Source: Lutibacter sp. (GTDB lineage: Bacteria > Bacteroidota > Bacteroidia > Flavobacteriales > Flavobacteriaceae). Taken from it: a stretch of 49,878 bases of DNA. Of this stretch, positions 9,531 to 18,699 are shown in pieces (positions within the stretch are counted from its first letter, which is position 1; each line of letters opens with the position of its first letter). A model generated the notes under the pieces. That model made no database searches. It was given only the letters and a program-made list of their open reading frames with translations, and had not been told where the DNA came from. Both the position numbers and the translations under genes were made by a program. The DNA is taken from NCBI RefSeq assembly GCF_013139515.1, contig NZ_WTAR01000078.1, positions 1 to 49,878 on the forward strand. Reading direction: 5' to 3'.

Positions 9531-11606
9531 GGGTTTTCCATTTATTACTAATCTTAAATGTGGGCCTATTCCAAAACATGCGCCATTATCGTTACTTTCA
9601 ATTCTTACATATAAAGTTTGGTTGTAAGGAGTTTCATTAAAATAGGGTTCGTTTTTTGGAATTTCATTTTCTTCTAATTGTGCATCAACTAAATTTCTAT
9701 AATACGAAACATATAAGTTTTGGGCTAAAGGAAATTGATTTATGATATCAGCTGAATTTTGATCTAAATCTACAAAATAAAGACCATCATCAATTGCATC
9801 ATTATCACAAAGGGTCATTATTTTTAAATAATTGTCAGATAACTGTGTTGTTGATACAAGTAAATTTATTTCGGCAACACTATAGCATCCATAAATACTT
9901 TTAATACGTGCCCAAACTATTGATTGAGTTTTGTTTGAAAAAGGAGAAGTAATTAGCGGGTTTAACCCAAAATTTGCTTCATTAAATGTTGAATGATAAG
10001 TAGCAGTTAATGTATTATCTCCCAACGTTAAAAAATTTGTAGCTTCATTTAAATTGAAATCTGTGATACCATCAGCAATTCCATCTTCATCACATTGTTT
10101 TAATGTGAAAAGAGCGTTTATTGTTGGTGGATTGTGAACTTCAATAGAGAATTCGCCTTCTAATGTACTTGTAATATTACATGTATCTGTTTGTGTAACT
10201 ACTAATTTGTAAACTCCATTTATGGCAGATGTAGCATTGCTAAAGGAGATAGTTTCTTGATCTGAAAAAGGTATAGAGTTATTGTTAAAATACCAATTGT
10301 AAGTTATTATACCCGTTAAATCTTCGGGTACTATAGTTAAATTATCTCCAATACATAAATGTTTGGTTTGATTATTTAAAATAGAAGTTAATGAATTACT
10401 ATCATTACCAATTATTTCAACTTGAGAAAAAATAGAAGCAATAAATGGTGGTAAACCTTGTGTAGAATTGTTTCCATTTAAATCTATGCTTGAAGGTTGA
10501 TAATTACAAGCAACACCATCTTCTTCAGGGTTTTCAATCACACCTAAAAATGGAATTCCTTCATTGTAGGTTTTAGATAAAGCTCTGTATATTTTTTGAT
10601 CGGGTCCTAATTGTAATCCTCCTCTAAATAAATTCTGAGAATCAATAATAACTCTTGAAGAGTTTATTTCAGAAGTTACATTAGAACTTAAATTAAATTG
10701 ATAAAGTGTTGAAATGTGATTTGCAGGATTATTATATTGAAATGCATCACTGCTCCAAAAATCATTAGAAGCATGTGCATATAATTTTTCACTACTTGAT
10801 GAAAACTCTACACCATAAGGATAATTTCCTGGGGCTATTAATGCTAATTTTTTTTTATTGGAAACTATTCCTGTTGCTTTATCAAAATCATACAAAAATA
10901 ATGATCCGCCTGGCTGGGTATTTGAATTATTATTCATGTGCGCAATAGCTATTTTTTTTCCGTTAGGAGAAATTTTTAAATAACCTCGTCTGTCTAAAGC
11001 AGTGTAATTAGTTGTTGAAATTATTGGAGATTCAACGCTAGTACTTGTTACTTTATAGGCATAAAATGTATCAATGGCATATGATAAAACCCAGTAAGTA
11101 TTGCATTCTTCACCTTTAATAGCAGCAACTTTTTCAGACCAATTATCAGCATTATCGTTGGTTAAATCTACAGGGCCATTCACAATATCACCCAAACCTC
11201 CATCAGCATTCATATCAATAGTATAATAATTAAAACCAGGTTCTCCATCATTTACAGGCGATCCAACAGTAAAAAGATAATATAAGTTTGGACTAGTTGG
11301 AATTGGAATTATCATTGCAGATTGTGTACTTGAAGGATGCCCAGCAAGTCCAGTTCCGTTTGGCATTGGGTTATGATTTTTATTCCAAATTGTAGTTCCA
11401 TCAGAATAAAAAAGTAAATCGCCATTGCTTTTTGAAAAGGTTGAACAGCCTTCACGTGTATTTAAATTACCATTTGTTAAAGCTGCAGGAGATCCACTAT
11501 TAAAATCAATTCCTGCGTTTTCTCCAAAATACCAGATATTAGCTTCGCCTTGTGCAAAACTGTGAAGTGCACAGAATAAGGTGATTACTAAAATAAATTT
11601 TTTCAT
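8784..11606 (-). CDS. T9SS type B surface protein with propeller-like head and two Cys-Asp repeats
   Basis: This secreted protein has 940 residues. Signal peptide MKKFILVITLFCALHSFAQ is followed by a head (about 20-390) homologous to that of the 1482-5030 protein: both begin with an EA-x-I-W-Y-F-G motif and share phrases such as MPNGTGL and SSTQSA. Then come an Ig-like module (about 400-490), two Cys-Asp repeats (QCDEDGIADG, LCDNDAIDDG), a second Ig-like module and the type B T9SS sorting domain ending KGHFSLIRR. It is the shortest of the four and has the fewest repeats. A TACATTTG promoter element lies 26 nt before its start. The next gene starts 7 nt after it ends, which points to a two-gene operon. 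Binding of a surface polymer or protein is plausible but not shown. Confidence 0.87.
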   Translation of the reverse strand: MKKFILVITLFCALHSFAQGEANIWYFGENAGIDFNSGSPAALTNGNLNTREGCSTFSKSNGDLLFYSDGTTIWNKNHNPMPNGTGLAGHPSSTQSAMIIPIPTSPNLYYLFTVGSPVNDGEPGFNYYTIDMNADGGLGDIVNGPVDLTNDNADNWSEKVAAIKGEECNTYWVLSYAIDTFYAYKVTSTSVESPIISTTNYTALDRRGYLKISPNGKKIAIAHMNNNSNTQPGGSLFLYDFDKATGIVSNKKKLALIAPGNYPYGVEFSSSSEKLYAHASNDFWSSDAFQYNNPANHISTLYQFNLSSNVTSEINSSRVIIDSQNLFRGGLQLGPDQKIYRALSKTYNEGIPFLGVIENPEEDGVACNYQPSSIDLNGNNSTQGLPPFIASIFSQVEIIGNDSNSLTSILNNQTKHLCIGDNLTIVPEDLTGIITYNWYFNNNSIPFSDQETISFSNATSAINGVYKLVVTQTDTCNITSTLEGEFSIEVHNPPTINALFTLKQCDEDGIADGITDFNLNEATNFLTLGDNTLTATYHSTFNEANFGLNPLITSPFSNKTQSIVWARIKSIYGCYSVAEINLLVSTTQLSDNYLKIMTLCDNDAIDDGLYFVDLDQNSADIINQFPLAQNLYVSYYRNLVDAQLEENEIPKNEPYFNETPYNQTLYVRIESNDNGACFGIGPHLRLVINGKPEFEIDATAIYCQNLEPITITPFNELGNYTYEWKNENGGIISSNRAAIITSEGTYSVIATSQEGCKSFPKTITIEASIIAILSPNDITVIDDSENNSITISTTNLGIGDYEFAIQKENEFISYYQDEPYFENLTPGFYTVFVRDKNNCGTSQIEASIIGFPKFFTPNNDGSNDTWAILGTNENFYANSIIYIFDRFGKLITQISPKNEGWNGTFNGKQLPETDYWFSVELIDNNDNIRIRKGHFSLIRR
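9540..10110 (-). repeat. two Cys-Asp-rich protein repeats
   Basis: These are two copies of the repeat family described for 5880-8205, opening with KQCDEDGIADGITDFNL and LCDNDAIDDGLYFVDL. Limits are approximate. Confidence 0.65.
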
Positions 11607-11632
11607 TTGAAGAATAATAAAACTAATTTTTT

Positions 11633-11640
11633 CAAATGTA
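11633..11640 (-). promoter_or_regulatory. -7 promoter element of the 8784-11606 gene
   Basis: The minus strand reads TACATTTG, fitting TAnnTTTG, 26 nt before the start codon. No clear -33 TTG was found. Confidence 0.45.
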
Positions 11641-11694
11641 AGAATAAGTCTTATAATTATTTAAACTTTGTGAAGTATTTATCTAATAGAAAAG

Positions 11695-14600
11695 TTATTT
11701 TCTTATTAAACTAAAATGACCTTTGCGAACTCTTATATTTCCATTTAAGTCAATTAGTTGAACTGTGAACCAGTAGTCAGCTGAAGAAAGGTGTTTACCA
11801 TTTAATAAACCATCCCAACCTTCACTTTTAGGGTTAATTTGAGTGATTAGTTTTCCAAATCTATCAAAAATGTAAATTGTAGCACTTGTGTATAAATTTT
11901 CATTTACGCCAAGTACTTTCCAAGTATCATTATGGCCGTCGTTATTTGGAGTGAAGAATTTAGGGAAGCCAATAACTGAAACTTCAATTTGTGCAGTTCC
12001 ACAATTGTTTTTGTCTCTTACATAAATAGTATGTATACCAGCTTTTACATTATCAAAATAGGGTTCATCTTGATAGGGATAATATTTATTATCTAGTGAA
12101 AATTCATAATCGCCAATACCTAAGTTGGTAGTTGAAATTGTTATTGTGTTGTTATCAGAATCATCATCAATAGTAATAGCTTCTAAATTAATTATAGCTA
12201 TTTCTGATGGGTTAACATTAATTTCTTTTGTTCTTGAACAACCACTTCCGTTTGTTTTTGTAAGTGTAATAAAATAAATTCCTGGTATAGATACTTCAAG
12301 AAATTCATTGGTAGATAGTATGAGCCCGGTTTCATTAGTCCATTGATAATCTAATAATTCTGAATTATCTTCTGGTGAAACATCTAACGTTATTATGGTA
12401 GCAGGTTCAGTTAAACATATAATTCTTGGAGTTTCAATGTTAAAATTAGGTAGTGGATTTACAATAAAATTAAAATTGGTTGTGGCTATGCAAGTTGTAT
12501 TAATTGGGTTGATGACTTTTGCTGTAACGGTTTGTGTGTATGTTGAAAATGGATTTGGTAAAGGACTTGGTAATTCAATTCCAAGTTCATTAAAATAATG
12601 AACTTCCATTCCTGTTTGACTTCCTAAAATAGTTGTTTGTATTGTTGAGGTATCAAAATCGTAAATTCCATCGTTTGATATATCATCACACGCAGTTTTA
12701 GTTGTTACAGAATTAGCCATAGGGGCTTTGTCAACAATAAAAGTTAGTGTAGTTTCATCAAAACAAGGTCCGTTATTTGCGTTTGTAGTATTATTTGTTA
12801 CTCTAATTGTAATTGTTTGTGATGTTGTTAAAAATGGATTTGGTAATGGACTTGGTAATTGATTATTGTTCTCATCAAAATAGTTAATAGAAACATTAGA
12901 AATACTTTGACCGTTTAATACATCTTGTTCAATTAATGAAACATCAAAAGGATACATTCCATCTTGATTTTCATTACATTGGCGTTCAATTGTTACTGGG
13001 TTTGCAACTGGAAGTTCTTCAACATTTAAAGATATATGAGCTCCAAAACCTAAGCAATCATTATCTATTTCACTATCAACTCTAATATAAATTTGTTGGG
13101 AATGTGGATACCCAATATTTCTATAATTTGAAATGTCTATAATTTGATTTTCTTCGGCTAAAGCATCATTTTCATTTCTATAATAGTTAATAATTAATTG
13201 TTGACCTGTAGGAAAAATAGCGATAACTTCATCATTTACACTGCTAAAATCAAAACTACTTATACCATCTCTATCGTTATTATTTGCAGTATTATTTCCG
13301 TTTTTATCTAAAAAATCATCGCATACACTAAAACTTTTTTGAAATGTGGCAGGAATTCCTGTAGTAGAAACTATTAATTCTATTTCACTAATTGAAGCAC
13401 ACCCAAATTGAGATTCAACTCTTGCCCAAATAACATCCGTATTAACTGTTCTGTTTTCAAAATTTGTAGGGTTTGAAATGTAATCATCACTTGTATTGTC
13501 TCCAATATCTGCTGCTGTTGAGGTTAAAAAAAAGGTGAAATTTTCATGAATAGCATTTAAAGAAATTTTATTGATAGCTTCGGTTAAGTTAAACAAACTT
13601 TTACCATCAGTATCATTATCACATTGTTTTAAAATAACTGTAGTTGCAACTATAGGCAGCGTATATACTGTAAGTATTGCAATTTCTGAAATCAATCCAC
13701 AGCTATTTCCATTTTTATCTAAACGAGCTCTGTATTTATTGTTAGTATAGTTTAATGGTGTATTTAAAATAAGTAGTTGAGCAGTGTTTGCTCCATTATA
13801 AAATGTATTGTTAGTAATAGTAGTCCAATTAATACCATCTGTACTTTCTTGCCATTGAATAGCATTAATAGTTGAAGTTTCAATAGTAATTAATATGTCC
13901 GATCCTGCACAAACTACAGTATTTACAGGTTGTTGAATAATTGAAATTGGCGCCGCAGTGCTATAGTTTGTATTTATTGGCCAAGTATAACCATCACTGG
14001 TATTTGTAACTACGCCTAATGTATTTACGAGAACTGAAGTGTCTCCAATAAAATTATCATTATTTGCATCAGAAAACCCAGCTTCAATTACATCGCTACA
14101 GCCATCTCCATCACTATCCAAATCAATATAATTAAAATATAAATCTGCATCTATATCATTTAAAACATACGCAATTATACCGCTATCTGGAAATGTTTCA
14201 GCACTATCTACCAAACCATTCATATCTGTATTTGATTGCCAATCAACAATACCATTTAAGTCGGTATCCGATAAATAACTACCAAGATTTCCGGTTTCTT
14301 CTAAATCAAAAATACCATCATTATCACTATCTAAATCTAAATAATCTTGAACGCCATCATTATCTGTATCAATTGAAATTGCATTGCTATCAAAAATATT
14401 ATCCAAACCATTTAAATCGTCATCAATATTTGATAACGGAAGGTAATTAGCTCCTTGTGATTCAATAATATCTGGAATACCATCGTTGTCACTATCTAAA
14501 TCAAACGAGTCAATTACAGTATCATTATCGTGATCAATAGGTACACAAGTAGCTGAAATTTGGAAAGTAGCCTGATTGCTATTTGTTTCTGAATTATTTT

Positions 14601-16797
14601 TATGAGTGATGGTAAAAGAATCAATTAAACTAGCTTTAAATTTAAATGTTCCCGAACCAATTGGCAGTGAACTTGAAGCAAGCTTAAATCTAATTTCAAA
14701 GGAGGAAAATTGAGTGATATTGTTTTCATAAATACCATCATAATCAGTATCAATTAATAATTGGTTGTCAGGATTTATAAGTGTTATTGTTTTATTATTT
14801 GGTACTTGAATTATAAATTCTTCATCATTTGTAAGTAAGCCACTTCCTAAGGTGTTTGATGAAGCATATGCTAGTTGTAAATTTAAGTTGTTGTTAAAAT
14901 TTAAATTGTAAGTAGCACTTGTTTCTAATGAACTATTTTTAATGGGAACTTCACTCATAAAAGTACCATCATTAGAACCCATAAAAGGAGTTGAGGCAGC
15001 GTTGCCATTTGTTGTAATAGTTCCAGTATAATTAAAATTACCAACGGGTAAACTTCCATTATTTAAATTGGATAAATTAATAGTTTGATTTCCATAGGAT
15101 TCAATACAATTTAAAATACCATCATTATCATTATCTATATCAATATTGTCTATAATTCCATCATTATCAGTATCATCTGGGCAAGTACTTACTGGAACTT
15201 CAAAAGATTCTAGAGTTAACCCTGAACAATCTAATTTTCCAATAAGTTTATAAGTTCCAGGTAAAGTAGGTATATATTCTATAGTTTTTTCTCCTGTAGA
15301 TATATATCCAGTTCCATCATTAAACCACCATTCAATACTATCAAAATTACCCATATTTGCTACAGATAATTTTAAGTCATTTCCAATACAGGCTCCTAAT
15401 GTTTGAAAAGTAGCTTTAAAATTTACTTCAGGAGCAGCTGGAAATCCTGAATAAAAACTTCCTGATGTTGCTGCACCATTAAAATTAAAGTAAGCACAAT
15501 AAAGCTCATCTGTACTTTGAACAGAAACATTACCAGAGAGATCGGTAACTTTGTAAGTTACATAGTCGTTATTTCCAGTAATAGTATTTGGAGCATTAGT
15601 AATTGGTGTATTGTTAACTAATACTGTTGCTCCAACCTTTGTAACAATTGATAAACCTCCAGTATACTGTATTGTACCAATTTCACCAATATTTGCAATA
15701 TTGTCTAAGTTCCCTCTGTTTTCACAACTTAATGGCGGTACAAAAAATAAACCTTGGTTGGCTTCATTAGTTGTAGCGCCAACTCCTTGGTATGCAAATA
15801 CATTGTTAGATGTTTGCACATACATATTTCCATTTGAACTGTAGTTATCCCCTTCAATTAAATAGTATTCTCCAGCATTAATTGTGGTAGCTGCATTTGT
15901 GTTTCCATGTATGTAAATAGCAGTATTATCTAAATGCGCAACAATTAGTATATTTTCCCACTCATTTAATCCATCACCTTTTACAAAAATATATTCGTTT
16001 CCAACTTTAGAAAATCCAACTATTTGATCAATTCCATAATCTCTACCACCACCATTATGAAAGCTTCCATTTGCTGAGCCACAATTAACCACAATTGGCT
16101 TGTTAGATTGAACGAGCGTACCAATAAGTCCATCTCTATTTATTTGGCTGTCAAAACTATTTGTGGCAAGTGTATAACTTTCACCTTTGTTAAGCATGGT
16201 ATTTATTGGTAAACTTCCGGTATAATTTTTAATTATAATTCCGGTTGGTAAATCATCAAAAACTATTGAAGTGTTATCTTCAGTAGCCATTACTGATACA
16301 AAGTTTAAATAGTTGTCTTGTGGGTTTTCATTAGTATAAGAACCTACTCTAAATACGGTTCCTAATGCCGATAGTCCTTTACTAACTAATGCGCCGGCCT
16401 GTGCGCTACTTCCAGCATTCATTCTTATAGATGCATAAATAACATCTTCAGCTTCAATAATATACCCTTTGTTATTTATTGGCGTACTTGTTTGGCTTGA
16501 AGGAATAAATAAGGGTGTATTACCACTTCCTAATGAAATTTCAGCAGGAGCTGAGTTTGAAACTTGTCCAATAATATAATTTGCACTTTGTTCACCAATT
16601 GGTTTTATAGTATAGTTTATAGCATTACTATTTGGTGTAGAAATATAAATATATTGACTCTCTGGGTTTGCATTTCCATTTTCTGCATAAGTTAATGGAG
16701 GTATAAAATGAACCTTACTAAGTTGAGCAGAAATTTGTTTGAAAGTTAAAACAAAGAAAAATAATAGAATTAATTTTAAATATTTTTTTGCGTTCAT
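11695..16797 (-). CDS. T9SS type B surface protein with IgGFc-binding-like head and thrombospondin-3-like Asp repeats
   Basis: This secreted protein of 1700 residues is the largest in the window. A signal peptide (about 1-25) precedes an IgGFc-binding-like N-terminal region (about 110-430). That region carries features such as NFVSVMATEDNTSIVFDD, HLDNTAIYIHGNT and FFVPPLSCENRGN. Next come an Asp-rich region with many thrombospondin-type-3-like calcium loops (DTDNDGIIDN, DLDSDNDGIPD; about 540-905), an Ig-like module (about 950-1040), four Cys-Asp repeats and a final Ig-like module. The C-terminus is a type B T9SS sorting domain ending KGHFSLIRK. It is the first gene of the four-gene array and lies 78 bp downstream of the ABC permease. 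The head family was named for IgG-Fc-binding mucin-like proteins. In bacteria its ligand is generally unknown, so host interaction should not be assumed. Confidence 0.87.
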   Translation of the reverse strand: MNAKKYLKLILLFFFVLTFKQISAQLSKVHFIPPLTYAENGNANPESQYIYISTPNSNAINYTIKPIGEQSANYIIGQVSNSAPAEISLGSGNTPLFIPSSQTSTPINNKGYIIEAEDVIYASIRMNAGSSAQAGALVSKGLSALGTVFRVGSYTNENPQDNYLNFVSVMATEDNTSIVFDDLPTGIIIKNYTGSLPINTMLNKGESYTLATNSFDSQINRDGLIGTLVQSNKPIVVNCGSANGSFHNGGGRDYGIDQIVGFSKVGNEYIFVKGDGLNEWENILIVAHLDNTAIYIHGNTNAATTINAGEYYLIEGDNYSSNGNMYVQTSNNVFAYQGVGATTNEANQGLFFVPPLSCENRGNLDNIANIGEIGTIQYTGGLSIVTKVGATVLVNNTPITNAPNTITGNNDYVTYKVTDLSGNVSVQSTDELYCAYFNFNGAATSGSFYSGFPAAPEVNFKATFQTLGACIGNDLKLSVANMGNFDSIEWWFNDGTGYISTGEKTIEYIPTLPGTYKLIGKLDCSGLTLESFEVPVSTCPDDTDNDGIIDNIDIDNDNDGILNCIESYGNQTINLSNLNNGSLPVGNFNYTGTITTNGNAASTPFMGSNDGTFMSEVPIKNSSLETSATYNLNFNNNLNLQLAYASSNTLGSGLLTNDEEFIIQVPNNKTITLINPDNQLLIDTDYDGIYENNITQFSSFEIRFKLASSSLPIGSGTFKFKASLIDSFTITHKNNSETNSNQATFQISATCVPIDHDNDTVIDSFDLDSDNDGIPDIIESQGANYLPLSNIDDDLNGLDNIFDSNAISIDTDNDGVQDYLDLDSDNDGIFDLEETGNLGSYLSDTDLNGIVDWQSNTDMNGLVDSAETFPDSGIIAYVLNDIDADLYFNYIDLDSDGDGCSDVIEAGFSDANNDNFIGDTSVLVNTLGVVTNTSDGYTWPINTNYSTAAPISIIQQPVNTVVCAGSDILITIETSTINAIQWQESTDGINWTTITNNTFYNGANTAQLLILNTPLNYTNNKYRARLDKNGNSCGLISEIAILTVYTLPIVATTVILKQCDNDTDGKSLFNLTEAINKISLNAIHENFTFFLTSTAADIGDNTSDDYISNPTNFENRTVNTDVIWARVESQFGCASISEIELIVSTTGIPATFQKSFSVCDDFLDKNGNNTANNNDRDGISSFDFSSVNDEVIAIFPTGQQLIINYYRNENDALAEENQIIDISNYRNIGYPHSQQIYIRVDSEIDNDCLGFGAHISLNVEELPVANPVTIERQCNENQDGMYPFDVSLIEQDVLNGQSISNVSINYFDENNNQLPSPLPNPFLTTSQTITIRVTNNTTNANNGPCFDETTLTFIVDKAPMANSVTTKTACDDISNDGIYDFDTSTIQTTILGSQTGMEVHYFNELGIELPSPLPNPFSTYTQTVTAKVINPINTTCIATTNFNFIVNPLPNFNIETPRIICLTEPATIITLDVSPEDNSELLDYQWTNETGLILSTNEFLEVSIPGIYFITLTKTNGSGCSRTKEINVNPSEIAIINLEAITIDDDSDNNTITISTTNLGIGDYEFSLDNKYYPYQDEPYFDNVKAGIHTIYVRDKNNCGTAQIEVSVIGFPKFFTPNNDGHNDTWKVLGVNENLYTSATIYIFDRFGKLITQINPKSEGWDGLLNGKHLSSADYWFTVQLIDLNGNIRVRKGHFSLIRK
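12430..13640 (-). repeat. four Cys-Asp-rich protein repeats
   Basis: The repeat openings are QCDNDTDGKSLFNL, VCDDFLDKNGNN (with an insertion before RDGISSFDF), QCNENQDGMYPFDV and ACDDISNDGIYDFDT. The second and third correspond closely to repeats six and seven of the 5120-8776 protein (shared phrases NYYRNE, DALAEEN, ISNYRNIGYP). Confidence 0.7.
14080..15180 (-). repeat. Asp-rich thrombospondin-type-3-like calcium-loop region
   Basis: The coding strand repeats short units of the form D-x-D-N-D-G-I-x-D, for example DTDNDGVQDYLDLDSDNDG. These are known in related proteins to bind calcium and stiffen a stalk. An Ig-free segment (about 15060-14540) interrupts the array. Limits were judged from the translation. 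Confidence 0.7.
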
Positions 16798-16875
16798 TTA
16801 TGGGTAAAATAATACATCTACAAGCAGTAAATGTACAAATTACACGTATAATAAACTAAAAGGTTTAAAAAATAA

Positions 16876-17703
16876 TTATAAATCTCTTTTTTTAAGTAAA
16901 GCATATGATAAATACACAAAAATGGCAGTCCATACAAGTACAATTAAAATATCTTGTGGTTGAACAGAAAAGTCTTTGGATAAATCTTCACCAGCAGTTT
17001 TAGCAACAGCTTTAACCGCATCTAATCTTGTAAAAGGTTCTTTTATAAGATTTGCCATAGCTTCTAATGGAAAGAACTGCATAATTTCATCAACATAATC
17101 TTTTAATTTCCAATAACTCATTCCTTTTACAAAACCTTCAATCATAGCCCAAACTAACATTGCGCCAACTGCAAATGCACTTCTTTTAACCAAAATACCT
17201 AAAAATAACCCAAAAGAAAAGAACCCAACCAATTTCACAAAAAATGCAACTAAGTATTCTAAATCGGTAGTAACAATAGAAATTTCATTAAAATCTGAAT
17301 AAATATATCCAAGAATTACAGATACAAAAAACACAAATATTGTTGAAATGAGTGCTAGTAGAACAACGGTATAAAATTTTGAAAGTACAAACTCCTTTTT
17401 GCTTAATCCGTCAATTAAATTTTGTTTTAACGTTTTGTTACTATACTCATTAGCCATCATTGAAACGATTACCAATAACAAAAAGAATTTGAAAAGTGAA
17501 GCAACAAATGTATTAAAATGCCAGATGTATGGAAAATTGAAAATGCCTTGTTCAGCCAAATGAAATTGTATTGGGCCAATATCAAATTTAATAGCCGCAA
17601 TTAAAGCAATTGAAGTTAATAAAATAAAATAGATAAGGATTAATACTCGGCTTGCTCTACTATGTTTTAATTTATGAATTTCTATATTAAGTAATCGTAG
17701 CAT
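16876..17703 (-). CDS. ABC-2 type transporter permease
   Basis: This is an integral inner-membrane protein of 275 residues with about six hydrophobic segments: near 20-40, 60-82, 112-135, 148-170, 175-195 and 252-268. The N-terminal cytoplasmic helix (MLRLLNIEIHKLKHSRAS) is typical of ABC-2 permeases of the NatB/BcrB kind, which form one half of an exporter. It starts 2 nt after the stop of the ATPase gene at 17706, so the two form one transcription unit and almost certainly one complex. The substrate cannot be read from the sequence; lipids, peptides, antibiotics or sodium are all known for relatives. There is no sign that it serves the T9SS array downstream beyond proximity. Confidence 0.85.
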   Translation of the reverse strand: MLRLLNIEIHKLKHSRASRVLILIYFILLTSIALIAAIKFDIGPIQFHLAEQGIFNFPYIWHFNTFVASLFKFFLLLVIVSMMANEYSNKTLKQNLIDGLSKKEFVLSKFYTVVLLALISTIFVFFVSVILGYIYSDFNEISIVTTDLEYLVAFFVKLVGFFSFGLFLGILVKRSAFAVGAMLVWAMIEGFVKGMSYWKLKDYVDEIMQFFPLEAMANLIKEPFTRLDAVKAVAKTAGEDLSKDFSVQPQDILIVLVWTAIFVYLSYALLKKRDL

Positions 17704-17705
17704 TG

Positions 17706-18608
17706 TTAGTTTTTGTTAGTTAGTGTTAAAAATTGTTGCTCTAAACTTGGTTTGCGTTTTACCAAATGTGACAATACAATACCATTTTTAAATAAATAGT
17801 TATTAATTTCTGAAGCTGAAACCGGTTTGTTTAAAGTAGCAATAATTTTATTTTCTTCACCTTTTTTGGTCGAAGCAATTCCTTCAAAATTTGAAAGTAG
17901 CTCTAATAATTTTTCTGAATTTTCTTCAACTTTAAGTTCAAATAACCCATTTGAAGCTGTAAGTTCATCTACTCTACCAGCATATAATTTTATACCTTCT
18001 CTAATAACAACTACATGTGAGCACACTTTTTCAACTTCATCTAATAAATGAGAAGCTAATAAAATAGTTGTTCCATTACCGGCAATATCTTTAATTATTT
18101 TTCTAATTTCATGAATACCTTGTGGGTCTAACCCATTGGTGGGTTCATCTAAAATTAGAATTTCAGGATCATTTAATAGGGCAGAAGCAATAGCTAAACG
18201 TTGTTTCATACCTAATGAAAAAGTTTTAAACTTACTGTTTCTTCGTTCGTGTAAGTTAACAGTCTTTAATTTTTCTTCAATTTTACTAAAAGGAATATCT
18301 TTTATTTTACAAACCAATTTTAGATTTTGAATGGCCGTCATGTATGGATAAAAATTTGGGCGCTCAATAATAGCACCTACTTTTTTTAATGCTTCATGTG
18401 TAGATAAACTACCATCAAACCAATTAAAACTTCCTGAAGTTTTATTAACAACATTTAAAATAATACCAAGTGTAGTTGATTTTCCACTTCCATTTGGACC
18501 TAAAATTCCATAAACGTTTCCTTTTTGTATATCAAAAGACAAATTGTTTACTGCATGAATGTTTCCAAATTTTTTATTAAGATCGCGTAGAGATATGATT
18601 GTTTCCAA
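17706..18608 (-). CDS. ABC transporter ATP-binding protein
   Basis: This cytoplasmic ATPase partners the ABC-2 permease that follows 2 nt later. It has Walker A GPNGSGKS, signature FSLGMKQRLAIA, Walker B ILILDEPTNGLDP and the switch region LLASHLLDEVEKVC, plus the C-terminal accessory domain common in BcrA/NatA-like exporters. I place the start at TTG 18608, giving METIISLRDLNKKFG and 300 residues. The open frame extends upstream to another TTG at 18650, but those extra residues look unlike the family. A TAATTTTA promoter-like element at 18626-18633 would also lie inside the longer version. The start therefore remains the uncertain point, not the function. Confidence 0.88.
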   Translation of the reverse strand: METIISLRDLNKKFGNIHAVNNLSFDIQKGNVYGILGPNGSGKSTTLGIILNVVNKTSGSFNWFDGSLSTHEALKKVGAIIERPNFYPYMTAIQNLKLVCKIKDIPFSKIEEKLKTVNLHERRNSKFKTFSLGMKQRLAIASALLNDPEILILDEPTNGLDPQGIHEIRKIIKDIAGNGTTILLASHLLDEVEKVCSHVVVIREGIKLYAGRVDELTASNGLFELKVEENSEKLLELLSNFEGIASTKKGEENKIIATLNKPVSASEINNYLFKNGIVLSHLVKRKPSLEQQFLTLTNKN

Positions 18609-18625
18609 TATTTTTTTGTTTAGTA

Positions 18626-18633
18626 TAAAATTA
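18626..18633 (-). promoter_or_regulatory. possible -7 element of the ABC exporter genes
   Basis: The minus strand reads TAATTTTA, one base off TAnnTTTG, 17 nt before the proposed TTG start at 18608. It is weak on its own but it supports the shorter start. Confidence 0.25.
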
Positions 18634-18669
18634 AGACGACATTTAACCAAAAATGTTACAGCAATATAC

Positions 18670-18677
18670 TAAATTTG
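18670..18677 (+). promoter_or_regulatory. -7 promoter element of the 18700 gene
   Basis: TAAATTTG fits TAnnTTTG and ends 22 nt before ATG 18700. The same leader length is seen before menD, the HD-PycTM gene and the pRiA4b-like gene, which supports the call. Confidence 0.45.
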
Positions 18678-18699
18678 GATGTATTAATAGATTTTGACC

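Noticed and set aside
14193-14450. 85-codon plus-strand frame rich in His, Asn and Tyr
   Set aside because: It is the antisense of the Asp-rich calcium-loop repeats of the 11695-16797 gene; its composition is explained by GAT/AAT codons read backwards.
1482-16797. Possible CRISPR or tandem DNA satellite, because of many recurring motifs
   Set aside because: The repeats are about 300 nt long, diverged, in frame and inside intact genes; they are protein repeats.
16876-18608. Assigning the ABC exporter to gliding motility (GldA/GldF)
   Set aside because: The permease and ATPase look like general ABC-2 exporters, and no gld gene is nearby; closeness to T9SS clients is weak evidence.
17706-18650. 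Longer ABC ATPase starting at TTG 18650
   Set aside because: The extra residues do not look like the family, and a promoter-like element lies inside them; TTG 18608 gives the normal N-terminus.
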